This document shows positions 1-10,870 of a stretch of 64,000 nucleotides of DNA, one piece after another. The notes beneath the pieces are model-generated. The model searched no databases, was not told the DNA's origin, and saw nothing but the letters and a program-made list of their open reading frames with translations. The number at the start of each line of letters is the position of its first letter. Within the stretch, counting starts at the first letter, position 1. The stretch lies in the NCBI GenBank assembly GCA_009733575.1, contig ML769501.1:124001-188000 (forward strand), given 5' to 3'. This DNA comes from Gymnopus androsaceus JB14 (lineage: Eukaryota; Basidiomycota; Agaricomycetes; Agaricales; Omphalotaceae). The translations under genes were made by a program, and so were the position numbers.

Positions 1-720
1 ACCCATCGAACTTGGTTTGCGTGGGCGGTGGATTTTCTTCAAGCATATATACCACCCCCACGTCGTTTTAGGAGCTCGCCATTCTCGCTCATCCAGTTTT
101 TGAAACTTCGGTGGCTCTCGCGGAACAGTTGGAATTGTGACGATCTTCTCGGTGTTGGGATCGGTAATCGTAATGTGTTGGTCTCCGGATAGGAAGCTCT
201 GAGTACGAGCTTGGGTGAGAACTTCGAAGGGACGGCCTAGGAGAACGTCGTAGGCGGGAGAATTGACTATGTGGACTTGAAGGATGGCGGTTACATCGCC
301 AAAACGAAACGGTATGTCCCTGGCGATTCCCAACATCCAATCCGTCTTACCATTGGCACTTTGTAGAGGGATACAACGCGTGGGGTCGAACATCAACCCC
401 AACGCATTGCACGCTGCCACCGACATGGCAATGATACTACAGCCCCAGTCCGTAATACAATGGACGGGGCGTTCTCCAACGACTGCCATGACCCCTCGAA
501 TGGAAGTCGACTCTTGACCAACATAAATCCTTTCTCCTTCCGTGAGCTCCTTCTGCTCATTCATGAAGACCTCTAGGACTTCCTCTGTTCCCATCTGCGG
601 AAACGGGAGTGCATCCGTAACATTGATAACAGCCTCTGGTGATGCTGGAGAGGAGCTCTGCCAACTCAGCAGGTACGTTGGCTCCTCTATCTCAAGGAGG
701 TTTCCATCGACACCAATTCG
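1..720 (-). pseudogene. Retropepsin-like protease segment of Ty3/gypsy element
   Basis: Reading the minus strand on from the gag stop, the same frame stays open to the window edge. It gives a retropepsin-like segment with a hydrophobic strand, then ITDWGCSIIAMS, a flap-like stretch and a C-terminal YDVLLGRPF motif. That motif is the usual end of gypsy-type aspartic proteases, in the position of the ILG-D/R motif. The active-site triad expected as D-S/T-G reads D-W-G here, so the copy is probably catalytically dead. The segment is joined to gag by a single TGA where Arg (CGA) would be expected. RT and integrase, if present, lie outside the window. Assignment rests on motif recognition; it may be a degenerate copy of the family at 21952-31672. 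Confidence 0.7.
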
Positions 721-2594
721 TCAACTCGTCATGCCTTCTTTAACCTTCTTTCTGTACTCTGGGGCTATAGCTAACAAATCTTCCTGTCTGATAGATACCA
801 GACTTGACAAACCTGCTTGGACAACTCTTCCTACAGCAGCTTCCGTCTTGATTGGAGTGCGGTAATGGAAGTTACGTGAATTATCTTTTGGAGGAACACC
901 AACCGTTCTCTCTTGTGGGGGAACGTAGTTCGGAGGGAGCTTGCCTATGATTGGCTTTGGAACACACACTGGACCAGGTGCAGGAACAGAAGGGAAATGC
1001 TCGGAAGGAGGAGAAATAGGAGCTTTGGGTTTGGACCGTTGTTCAGGTACGTCTTCATTTGCCTTATCTCTAGCAGCTTGACGAGTCTCGATTTTGAACA
1101 GCAACTGACGGATTGCTTCTTCTTCAAGTTCTCCTTTGAAACTGCCCGGATTGACTGCTGCAGCCATGTACGCCGACGCTTTCTCCATCATTGACGGACC
1201 CTGAAAACCCTTCACCGTATACCTCGAGTGAACTCCAACGTCCATGCCTCCGAACGGGTTTGATTCTTCCATTCGAGATTCCCACATCCAGGATTTCTCG
1301 GATGGATGGTCCTTGAAATAGCACTCGAAGCGCTGCTTCAAGGTACCTTTGGTGTATCTCTGGTTTCGAGGAAGACACTGACCACCTCTCAGCTGGACGA
1401 ACCCATTGGCATCCCTCTCGACTCGACCCTGGGTGACCCACTCACACAAATCTACGCAATCGTCGAACTTAGGACTGTCGCAGTCATCCCAAAAACACCT
1501 ATTTAAACGATTTGGCTTTGGCGGATGGTTGCCCCTGGACGAATTACCGTCTCCTTTTGATGCCATCTGCACCATCAACTGTGCTAGTGAGGAGACCGTT
1601 TGCGTGAGCTGGTCCAATTTGGACTCGGTGGGTTTGGCTTTTGGAATGACCACGACGGTGATGGAGGATATGGGGGCCACCGAGTGGTCCCCAACGCTAA
1701 AATTTCCACCTATCACGGTGGTCGATGCGTCAGAGAGGAGGAAATCGATGGCCTTGCGTAATTTGGTAAGTGAGTACACTTGACCTTTTGTCTTCTTTGG
1801 GAATGACACTTGCAAATGTGTATCTAGACGAATGCGGATGGAATCAGGGAACGCCTGCACATAGAAGCTAGCAACTTGGACCCGGATAGGATACCATGCT
1901 CCTGAAGGGAATCGGCTACAATGGAGAACTTTCAGTGGTAAGTACCGAGTTCCTTACTATTCGATATTCCTGATTTAGCGAACTCGCTGACCACTTTCTT
2001 CAAGTCCTCCATTGTTGCCTCTGCCACTTCCTCAGCACCAGGATAGTGGGACAACACTTCCTTCTTGAACTCGGTCCACGTCTTGGCAACGTCTTTGAAC
2101 ATGGGGAGTGTTCGCCAGAACCTCATCGACTCAGGGTCTGCGTAACAAAGAATCCCCTTCTTCATGTCTACATCGCTGTTAGCGATACCGGCAGCTGCTG
2201 CGACCGTCTCGAACTCTTCAAAGAACGTTGGAAGTTGTTCTTCGAACTTGGAATCCCACTTTGGGGCGGATTGCTCATTTCGAGCAGGGAGAGGTTGTAT
2301 AGCGGCCATCAACGGCGGTGGATTATTTGGAATGGGAATGGACTGGTAAGTGGACCTTGGACTAGGTCGGATATCTGGACTAACCCTTGGACTAGGGCTT
2401 GGGGGCTGTCTCCTTGGACTAGGAGAACAACTCTGCCTCCTTGGACTAGGAGTGCGGTTGGGACTGCCGACTGGACTTGTCGACGGGACAGGAGTTCCTT
2501 CTGGACTGAAGGAGTTGGAGGGATCGAGTAACTGAGAGCCGGTTGTGAACGGCGTCTTCATTGGGAACTGGAGTGAAGAGGTCCGAGGTCTCAT
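721..2594 (-). pseudogene. Gag polyprotein of Ty3/gypsy element, disrupted
   Basis: Two minus-strand reading frames (2594-1932 and 1860-721) together form a gag-like protein. It has a Ser/Pro/Arg-rich N-terminus with repeated SPR motifs, a helical capsid-like region (motifs KWDSKFEEQLPTFFEE, FKKEVLSHYPGAE), a Cys motif of the form C-x4-C-x7-C near CFWDDC, and a Pro-rich linker before the protease. It aligns along its length with the gag at 22284-24121. The break at 1932 is a TGA where the related copy has Arg (YH-R-EF). A one-base frameshift follows near 1885, and a second TGA ends the frame at 721. Gag would form the particle packaging element RNA. This copy cannot be translated as one protein. 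Confidence 0.8.
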
Positions 2595-2746
2595 AGGTGA
2601 GCTTGGCGGACTGGAAGGAAGTAAGAAGAGCTTGAGTTTCTGGGGAAACGGGACGAGGTCGTAGACCTTCTCGACAACGTCGAGGTGTTTTTACGACTTT
2701 TGTAAAAAGTTTGATATAAAAACAAATGTGAACTGCACTGGATTAC

Positions 2747-2764
2747 CCCTCGCGGTGGGCTCCA
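2747..2764 (-). other. Primer-binding site of the left gypsy element
   Basis: Two bases inside the LTR end, the minus strand reads TGGAGCCCACCGCGAGGG, which starts with the TGG that pairs with a tRNA CCA tail. The same motif with one base changed follows the LTR at 22219. I could not assign the tRNA. Confidence 0.7.
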
Positions 2765-2766
2765 GA

Positions 2767-3111
2767 TGTAAAGCTGAGTCTCGTGTGTGCATGAGACGAG
2801 CTTCAAGTTCGTGGGGGCTAATCGCAGCTGTTCGCACAAGTGGGGGACAAGATGGGGATCAAAAAGGTAGATTATTCTTGTTGTACCTACAGTTAGTGTA
2901 TATACAAAAACGTCGAGCGTTTGACACACCGGCGTATAAGAGTCAAGTAAGTAATAGCTTGAGTCTCGGTGAGACCGAGACTCAGTATGTAAGTAGATCG
3001 TTCAGTGTTTATGTACAACGTAAGTAAACCGTAAGTACAGTAAGTCCGTCTTGTCAAGTCCAAAGGACTTGTCGCAACTCATACGCGTACAGACGCGTGT
3101 GAGGCACGACA
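2767..3111 (-). repeat. 5' LTR of left Ty3/gypsy element
   Basis: This 345-bp minus-strand block starts TGTCGTGCC and ends TTTACA, and is followed by the primer-binding site and gag. Its first part (TGTCG-GCCTCACACRCGTCTGT, then a GACAAGTCC-rich stretch) matches the LTRs at 21952 and 31405, so both elements belong to one family. The outer boundary falls exactly where copia coding sequence begins. The element therefore inserted into a copia copy. The other end and the target duplication lie outside the window. Confidence 0.8.
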
Positions 3112-3942
3112 ACCTTAAAAATCAACCAGCAGACATATGTCCAGTCAATACTCCGGGAATTTGGGTTTGAGAATTGCAATCCCATACACACTCCCATGGA
3201 TCCAGGCAAATGCCTTTTGCTGCAGACAACTCCTCACACCTGAAGAGAAGAAATTGTTGACAACTTCCCTTATGGAGCTGTAGTAGGAAAGTGCATGTAT
3301 CGGGGACATGTTCACATTCGGACATCAGCTGTACAGTTCAAGAACTAGCTGGTTACATGGTAAATCCCAGACCTTCACACGTAGCTGCTGCCAAACATCT
3401 CCTCCAATACCTGAAGGGGATGGAGTCATATGGGACAACCCTAGGATTATCAAATGTGGTGTACCCAATGATATGTGCACTCTCAGACTCTGACTGGGGA
3501 ATGGGTGAGGGAAGGAAATCCATATCAGGGTTTGTCATCATGATGGGGAACTCACCTCTGTCTTGGAGTTCAAAACAATAGGGAGTCGTTGCATTATCAT
3601 CATGTGAGGCCAAATATTTGGCATTGACACACTGTACTCGAGAAGTACTCTGGTTCAGAAATCTCCTATTCAAGTTAAGATTCCCCCAGCAATCTCCAAC
3701 AACCATCTTCTGCGATAACCAAGGAGCGATTGCATGCACACACAACCCCCATGCCCATAGCAAGATGAAGCACATATCTATTCAAGAACACTTCATCCGT
3801 GACTGTATCCAGAAACGACAAATTGACGTCATTTACATTTCAAACAAAGATAATTTTGCCGATATATTCACCAAACCTTTACACAGGATTCTACATGGAC
3901 ACTGGGTCAGCATGCTCAGGCTCGATGCCAGTCAAGGGGGGG
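3112..3942 (+). pseudogene. Copia RT C-terminus and RNase H remnant
   Basis: Starting at the LTR boundary, the plus strand encodes the end of a Ty1/copia reverse transcriptase (INQQTYVQSILREFGFE, then PYGAVVGKCMY and QELAGYMVNPRPSH) and its RNase H domain. RNase H landmarks are SDSDWG, ALSSCEAKYLA, CDNQGAIA, KMKHISIQEHFIRD and NFADIFTKPL. The frame is broken by a TAG at 3579 where Gln (CAG) is expected before GVVALSS, and by frameshifts between 3240 and 3330. A polypurine run leads into a putative 3' LTR. The 5' part of the element lies to the left of the nested gypsy insertion. Confidence 0.85.
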
Positions 3943-4239
3943 TGTCATCGGTTGATGACTGTGCATTGCATCGCACCTAATTAGATTCCGCTCCAGGCAT
4001 ATTTACTAACCTGGGATGGAGCAAACCCCTTAGTTTGTCTTGCTCCATACCAGGTATGTCAGACATTTTATTTAACTTAACTTTACTTATTAGTTCATCT
4101 TGCTCCATACCAGACATTGTAAATAAACTTTATTGAGCTCGAGTACAACCTTTCACAGTTGCTCATGACAATAGGGTTGCTGAATAGATTCATCCTTCAT
4201 CATGCATGTAGCTATCCTCTTCTTTCACTCCTTGAAACA
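3943..4239 (+). repeat. Putative 3' LTR of the copia remnant
   Basis: It begins TGTCATCGG directly after a G-rich polypurine tract (3935-3942) at the end of the copia RNase H frame. A plausible end is the GAAACA at about 4239, giving TG...CA termini. It contains two copies of a TTGCTCCATACCAG motif and A-rich signals. The 3' boundary is inferred because no second LTR or target duplication is available. Confidence 0.5.
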
Positions 4240-6359
4240 CCAAGTCTGTATCATACCATATAAGGGTTATAAAATTCCTTATACAGATATGGTCCTTTTG
4301 TAACTGTATTTGACCATATAAAATATGGCTTCTGGCTGTAAATGGTACAACGTCCATCCCTACACTGTACTCTTCTGACCAACTGTACTCTTCTGACCAA
4401 CTGTTCAGTCACACATCATGTCTGTAAAATTGGACACCGGATTAAATTTTTTCTTGAATTTTCGGAATTTGTCCATATTTTTATTTCATATTCTCTGAAA
4501 TCTGTGAACAGGTGGTTGGAGGAGTAAATTATACTAAATATCAAATGAACTATATAGTATCCTAAATGTAATAATAGGGATAGGAACAGCAAGCATATGT
4601 GTGCATAATAGTCACTGCAATATAGACAATCCATGTGTGCTGGTCAGTAAGATACATTACTACCATCATATGTAAGTAGCTAGTGGATAGCATAACTAGT
4701 GATTAAATTAACTAATTAGCATATACAAATGTAATGCTGTAGCTTTATATAGTGCAGCTACAATCAGGGTTATATGGTTATCTACAGCTATTTGTAAAAA
4801 TTTACATATTGAGACTGATTTCAATATAGGTACTGTGTAGAACCTAAACAGTACATACTGTTCTTAATGTAAAACCAAATACTAGCTCATTTAGACCCAG
4901 ATTCACATGAAATATGAGTGTTGGTGTATGATGTAACCTATCGGTATGTGACTATGCCATAATGAGATTAAATTAATCAGAGAGCCTCATGTTCACATTC
5001 CAAAGCACCTGCATTAGTATATATTACATGTACCATAGACAAAGATGTCAGATTTTGAGTGTTTATGCACCAACTCAAACATTTTCTGAGGCCCCATATA
5101 TATGGCTGTAGGTCTCTACATATATGGCATTTTCCATGCTGTATACTGTCTGTATTTTGAGGGTTTTGGATCCCATACAAGATGGTATTGTATCTGTATA
5201 CACTGTCCCTGTAATCCATATTTATGGTGATGGTGTCCATCCCTATTGGTATATAAGCTGTAGATAGTTCACCTACAGTCTCTATTGTTCTACATACTAC
5301 CATCTCACAGATGTACAGGCAGGGGGTGTTCAATCCACTATGGCCAGACATGACCTTGTATTTTGGCCATAAGGGTTCAGAGCCTCCCCTCAGATATAAG
5401 GCTAGTATTTCCCACCCCTCATGAGCGGTAAAATCTCATCTCTATTAGTCATGTTGTTGGGTAGGTAACTACATCAAGCTGTCAGAGTTTGGTGTTGATT
5501 CCAGTAACCAACCTTTCTATCTACAATAAATTCAGACTGCGACTGATGTAGATTTCAATACCCTAATACCATAAACCAAGAATGTATGGATTTTCTTTTG
5601 ACTCTGCCATCATTTTGACCATGGACAGGGGCAGGAGGCAGGAATGATCCTAATCTGCTAGCGGTGGGCAAGCCAAAAATAGGTGGGAACTTCTTCCTAT
5701 CTTAGTTTTGACACTCCTGCTGGCAGAATTTCATCTCTTTGCTTCTATATCTTTGTCAAAACAATATATAATGTCATTTTACACCACCTAAATACTATTT
5801 AAGCATTGATATTTAGTGTTTGAACTTTTGGCTATAAGCCATCTTCAGCCCCCCCCCCACTCAAGGTCATGTCAGGGCATTTTTGTTTGAACACCCCCTG
5901 TGTACAGGACAATTGTTAGGATTGTGCTAGGACCAAAAAGCTAAGGATGATTGGTGATGAAGTGCTGGTGAACAATAATCAATGCTCACAGAATGAATGG
6001 ACTATTAGTTATTAACAACACCCTTGCTACATTGCATAGTCTGATGATAAGATAAGTGACATTGATATCAGACAATGACAAGACTGGTCCAATGATCAAT
6101 TGAGATGATGAGAGTGATATAAGATTTCCATGGAAGGAATAGTTTATCCAAGTTGATATTTAAGCTGAAGACTACTACACAATGTTCTAACTTATATACT
6201 TGTCAACCTTTGGACCCAGGTAAGTAAGTATTCAGTAGAAAGACAATAGTAATTGACAGTAGACTCTTGGCATCTTAGACACGTTGTGGCAAGCCCCTTC
6301 TAGCCCATGGTGTCCCGGGCCGGAGTCGATGGGGCTTGAAGCGCCCACTAATCAATTCT
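4240..6359. other. AT-rich region without recognisable genes
   Basis: No convincing coding sequence appears on either strand. A short direct repeat of TGTACTCTTCTGACCAAC occurs at about 4366-4400. A poly-C run sits near 5850. The stretch 5900-6240 resembles decayed LTR sequence but I could not find its partner. Several G/C-rich words near 6260-6360 precede the Fes1-like exons. Confidence 0.5.
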
Positions 6360-7081
6360 TCTCGAAAGCGTCCACAACCTTCTCCGCATCTTCTGTATTA
6401 TATTGCTCAAGCACAACGCTCCTGCACTAGTACAGCTGGATTCCGATGGTTGGAGCAGGCTATGTCAGGCTTTGCAAGATGAGTAATTCAAGACGACTCA
6501 CTCTTTCTTACTTACATCTCTCTACTACAGATCCAAACATCACCGTTCGCAGGAAAACTGCCTTCCTCCTGAATAGCCTTCTTACACCGAATGAAACAAC
6601 CTCGTCTTCAGGATCATCAACCGATAACTTCCATACACCCGACTCTCAGCAAAACCAAGGACTCATCCATCCTAATTCCCATGCAGCTCATCTCTCTCAG
6701 CCTGGTCGTGCATCGACGTCCACGCTTACCCTCGAGGCGATGAAGAAGCCCAATATACTAGGTACTCTCATCGTCGGCTTGACGAACCCATTACCATATG
6801 GTGAAGATGGCGATAAAGAGGAAGTGGATCCAGACTTTGAGGAAAAGGGTGTTGCGTGAGTTTCGTTTCGTTTATCGATGATATCTCCTAAAACGTTTCA
6901 TTTATTGTTTAGGCTTTTACGGACATATGTTATCGTATGCAACGGGACACTAGAACAAGACCAGAAAGACCGTATTCGGGAGTGGATTGGCAAGGAGAAG
7001 AAGGATTCGGGTGGCTTGGCAGAAAGATGGAGTATGAGTGGTGGAGAGCTTGATGAATTGGTGCAGAGGGTGCAATCATGA
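6360..7081 (+). pseudogene. Fes1/HspBP1-like Hsp70 nucleotide exchange factor, C-terminal exons
   Basis: The encoded fragment reads LLKHNAPALVQLDSDGW, then DPNITVRRKTAFLLNSLL, EEKGVALLRTY and a C-terminal EKWS-like AERWSMSGGELDELV. These are the armadillo-like repeats and tail of Fes1/HspBP1, which releases ADP from cytosolic Hsp70. Exons end at 6478, run 6531-6855, and run 6913-7081 to a TGA. The second intron (6856-6912) has GTGAGT and TAG ends in phase 2. The first intron ends in CTACAG at 6530, but its donor reads ATGAGT instead of GTGAGT, so correct splicing is probably lost. Upstream N-terminal exons are not readable. I treat it as a truncated copy; a functional gene with a missed non-canonical splice is the alternative. 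Confidence 0.6.
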
Positions 7082-7639
7082 AACGCCCGGCGCCATACTC
7101 GGAATTCATCGTTTACTTGTATCGATCATTTCGGGTGGAGAAGACATTGACAAGTAGTACCGTGTAGCCCAGATTACATGCGATTGAACTTGAAATTTTG
7201 GGATCATTAATGAAAGATGTCATGTTGGAATTCACAGAAAATCTATTTTAACCACATTACAACATACTTATGAATTTATGATATCACAGGAGATATTTGC
7301 GCATACACCCACAGTATCCATGCATATACTCACAGTAGCCACTTTACTGTATGCATAGTAGCCACAGATATTCACATAGTGCCCACTTTCCTGTTATATG
7401 CACTATGACATAGTTATTCTTACAGGTATAAATACAGTATGTAGTTACTCATGTACCTTACCCGTTTGCTCAGGGCCCAGTAGAGGTCAAACGGCTACAC
7501 AATCATTATAACTCCATTTCTTATTTCTAACATGTCAATGGATGGTAAGCATAAGAGAATGATATCCTGATGATCCAAGGAGAATGGGTACAACGGGTGA
7601 AAGACTGTCGATTCGTGGCATCCGAGGTTTCGATTTTTG
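7082..7639. other. Non-coding flank of the Fes1 remnant
   Basis: This is AT-rich sequence with several short repeats of CACAGTA/CATAGT (7300-7400). I see no gene. Confidence 0.4.
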
Positions 7640-7722
7640 TGTAACGCCCCTATTCCGTTACCGGCGAATCGCGCCCTGTTCGCTCCGTGAACAGTGCTAA
7701 TTCCAAAACGTCACGGTATCAC
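7640..7722 (+). repeat. Fragment of the TGTAACACCCC-type LTR
   Basis: It begins TGTAACGCCCCTATTCCG and follows the start of the LTRs at 12134 and 15197 up to CACGGTATCAC. It then breaks off into an ATGCA-rich repeat. It is more CpG-rich than the other copies, so it may be less decayed or a related subfamily. Confidence 0.6.
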
Positions 7723-7870
7723 ATCAGGAAAACCTTAGTATGCAAAATTAGTATAAAAACTTCAAGAAATGTCACATATATCACAAAATAGGCATAAATG
7801 CAGTTTTTATGCAATTTTATGCAAACTGTGTTGAAAATGTGAAGCCTCATTACATTTTATTCAACAAAAA
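7722..7870 (+). repeat. ATGCA-rich dispersed repeat, copy 1
   Basis: It starts CATCAGGAAAACCTT and is followed by words such as ATGCAAAA and GGCATAAATGCA. The same start and word set occur at 50965-51100 (+) and, inverted, at 53340-53512. This marks a dispersed repeat family of unknown class. Confidence 0.55.
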
Positions 7871-8504
7871 GCAATAATTTTGTACATGCTAAGACCTCAG
7901 CAAGTATGGTTATATGACTCAGGAAACTTGAATGGCATCCAAAAATTGGCCATTTTGTGTCACCTAAGTTTGCTCTGACTTGGAGTCATGTGTTTGTAAC
8001 AGAGGAGGTGGCTTCATGTTCTTGAGTCTCACTTGGTATAGAGGTGTCAATAAGCTGACGTACTTGAACAACCATAAATTAAAAATAGATATTTATTGAT
8101 TTGCTGGCACCACTGTACATAATGGAAAAACGGCAAGCTGTGGAACGCCTGCCCTAAACGGGATAATGTGATTCATTAAGCTCATGTGATGCAGCAACCA
8201 AGTGAAGTCTTCATATCCTATGTCATGTTACTCCCTTTCTAGTGTTTGTTAATAGCTACCGCACTGTGACAAATACAATGGCAGACCTCCTGCAGTTGTC
8301 AGTTGACTATGCTGACCTCTTACAAACTGAGTTATATGAAGCAATGTTGTGATTAACTTCATTGCTCTTGTTTGACACTCATTCATCTCTGCCTTTCTAG
8401 AACTGCTGGGCCTGGAGTTGTTCCTTCCCAGACATATGGCTATGCTGACTTAAATGCATTTGCTGCAAGCTCAAAGTCATCTGCTGATGGTCAGGGAGGC
8501 ACTA
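7871..8504. other. No gene seen
   Basis: Non-coding sequence lies between two repeats. Nothing recognisable was found. Confidence 0.4.
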
Positions 8505-8626
8505 GGAATGGCAATGGCAATGGGGAGGGTGATGGCAATGGCAATATCAATGACAAGGGCGATGGTGATAGCAATGGAAAGGGTGATGGCAATAGCAATG
8601 ACAATGGAATGCTGGGGTTGGCCAAA
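8505..8626. repeat. GGCAATGG-type short tandem repeat
   Basis: There are many imperfect copies of a 6-bp word (GGCAAT/GGTGAT/GACAAT). Translated on the plus strand this gives an Asn-Gly-Asp-rich stretch within an open frame of about 90 codons (8372-8647). The composition alone explains the open frame and I see no support for a gene. Confidence 0.6.
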
Positions 8627-8969
8627 ATGATCAGTGATGATAACTAGCATGTTTGTTTGCTAATGTTGTATTTTTCCCTTGTGTCTTGTTTGCTGTTTTT
8701 GCTGTTGTTAAACACTGATTAGAATTTGCATTATGGACATGATAGATATATATGTACATATGTGGCGCAATCAGTATATAAATGCTTTGATCAGTTATAA
8801 TGAATGCCTTATTTCAATTGCAATGAATCAACTAAGTCCGTGGGCAAGTTGTTGTTGCTTTAATGCATATTTATTGCATACATATATCACTAGGATGCTG
8901 CATTAGACATTATAGGTAGATCTCTGAGAAAAAACTAATGATACATCCATAAGAACATTAAGTCCTTGC

Positions 8970-9120
8970 AGGCATACCCAGGGATGCCCTAGGGATACCC
9001 AGGAAAGCCACAGGGATACTCAAGGATGCCCCAGGATGTCTGAAGAAAGCTAATAACATCTCTCAATATATTCAACATCACTTGGGAGATACTCCAGGGA
9101 TACCCCAAAATTTCTGTTGG
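8970..9120. repeat. Degenerate GGGATRCCC minisatellite
   Basis: Repeated words such as CAGGGATGCC, GGGATACCC and AGGATGCCCC recur. The block ends just before the truncated copia 5' LTR and may have replaced its missing part. Confidence 0.55.
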
Positions 9121-9224
9121 TGAGTAAATGCATTTCTTAATACATTCAATATCACTTGAGATACATGTTGAATCATTTCCAGAGACCTTGAACATGCCTC
9201 TATCCACTCCAAATTACCCCCCCC

Positions 9225-9272
9225 CTGGTGAGTGCTAGTTACTGCACCTCCTAGCTTATATGCTTTGCAACA
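9225..9272 (+). repeat. Truncated 5' LTR end of copia element
   Basis: The last ~48 bp (GTGAGTGCTAGTTACTGC...TTTGCAACA) match the end of the minus-strand LTR at 49495-49810. The rest of the LTR is missing or unrecognisable, with a poly-C run at the break. Confidence 0.7.
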
Positions 9273-9288
9273 GGTTATGGGCCCGAGT
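9273..9288 (+). other. Half-tRNA(iMet) primer-binding site
   Basis: GGTTATGGGCCCGAGT directly follows the LTR. It is complementary to the anticodon stem-loop of initiator tRNA-Met rather than to a tRNA 3' end. This is the arrangement known from Drosophila copia and its relatives, which prime with a cleaved tRNA half. Confidence 0.75.
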
Positions 9289-9922
9289 CCCTCTTGTTGT
9301 TGTACCCTGTAATGACCAGGTTGCCTTTGGCCCTGCTCATGTACACCTTGAGGGCTGTCCTAGCCTTTAAGTGTGGTTGCTGATCACTGTAGGATGGTCA
9401 TAATGTATCCTTTGGGCTGTAGCATTAATCAAGCCCCTCAACAAAATTTACATACAATACTGTCTTTCTTTTATGAACCCAGTTACCAGGCTGAGCCTTA
9501 CATTGCTCCTGCCAGTATGCTGAAGATGGGTCTAAAAGCTTCACAGCTCCCTTATTGATGTGAACCATTTGGCACATTGATTACTGTACAAATTTTATTA
9601 CAATACATTTTTGTATATAGATCTACATACAAAATCCCCCTGGTGGCTTAAGTCCCTTAAACAATCTGGTGACTGGTGTGCACTTAATTGTTGCTGCATC
9701 ACTATCAGATCTTTCAATCTGCCACACAGGTTTTTATATAGATCATACCTACACAGATGCTCAGATGGAATGGCTGAGATCTTATCATGGAAAAAGTGAT
9801 CCTGGTTACCATGTGTAGCAGGTGACACACAACATGAGTGTAATTTGGGTTTCATATCTGTCAGGAAGTTAACAGCTACTGATTAATAGCATTCTTCCAC
9901 AGATCAACCCTATATTTTTGAA

Positions 9923-10318
9923 ATGGCTTCCACCTCAAACCAAACTTCTGGCTTCAGTGGCATCCCCATGCACAATGGTGGCAACCATATTGAATGGGCT
10001 GCCTCCATGAAGGCCTATCTTAGGTTTATCAAATTCTGGCCTTATGTCAAAGGTTCCAAAAAGAGACCTTCTGATGATACATCTGCAGTGTATGATACAT
10101 GGAATGACATGGATGAGCAAGCTATAGGCACCATCATGATGAAACTTCCATATCAATACCATCACCTTTTGGTGATGTCAGATGGTATAGAAAGGACTTC
10201 CGAATCCCTTTGGGATACCATTGAAGAACAATTCAGTAAATCTGGAATGGCAGGCATTTTTTTGGAGTTTATCTCCACCATTCATTTTACTATCAAGGAA
10301 GGTGAAGACCCGGTATGA
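9923..10318 (+). pseudogene. Copia gag, N-terminal part
   Basis: The frame starts MASTSNQTSGFSGIPMHNG and contains NHIEWAASMKAYLRFIKFW, DEQAIGTIMMKLPYQY and SLWDTIEEQFSKSG. This is the pattern of copia-type gag (UBN2/DUF4219-like): a short target-binding start, then a helical domain. It stops at GEDPV in the loop of a perfect 15-bp hairpin, after which sequence unrelated to gag follows. A basic, Gln/Lys-rich gag tail resumes at about 10900-11220. Confidence 0.75.
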
Positions 10319-10333
10319 TACCGGGTCTTCACC
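10301..10333. repeat. Perfect 15-bp hairpin with 3-nt loop
   Basis: GGTGAAGACCCGGTA, the loop TGA, then its exact complement. A second GC-rich palindrome (TACCGCC-GGC-GGCGGTA) follows at 10337-10353. The gag homology ends here, so the hairpin marks one edge of an inserted or rearranged segment. Confidence 0.8.
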
Positions 10334-10870
10334 TTTACCGCCGGCGGCGGTATCTGCACTTGGAAACCTGACAGCCATTCTTTAACTGTGCATTGCTATG
10401 TTTAACTGTGTATAACTGTGCATTGCTATGCTTTGGCAATGCAAGCACAGCATATCACTGAACAATCACTTTGCATAGCTGTGCATAGCTGTACATAGCT
10501 GTAGAACATAGCCACACTCCAGTAGCATAAAAGCCATAGATACTTACCTGTAACCCCAGTCTTGGAAATCTAGTTATTACTTGGTTCCTTGAGGCTCACT
10601 CCTACTGTCTGAATACTTCTCTTTTCCCTGTCTCTCTCAAAGTCATCATGTCAGCTTGATGACCTCAACCTGAACTATATCTCAGTGATTAACAACAGTC
10701 TCTGCAGTTGCTATCAACTACACAAGGCAACCCTGACATTGTAGACCATACTACATATTTTGTAGATAACAGCTGAGGCCTGAACCTATTGACTATTCAA
10801 GTCTCAAAGGACCAGGTCCTAACACTACCGTGGACAGGAAGAATTGGACTGTTACCAATGTCCTGACCTT
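10334..10870. other. Insertion of unknown origin within copia gag
   Basis: Between gag halves there is about 500 bp of sequence with repeats of TAACTGTGCATTGCTATG and CATAGCTGT. No coding capacity and no paired termini were found. Confidence 0.4.

Noticed and set aside
8372..8647. Asn/Gly/Asp-rich small protein
   Set aside because: The open frame is produced by a 6-bp tandem repeat and has no supporting features.
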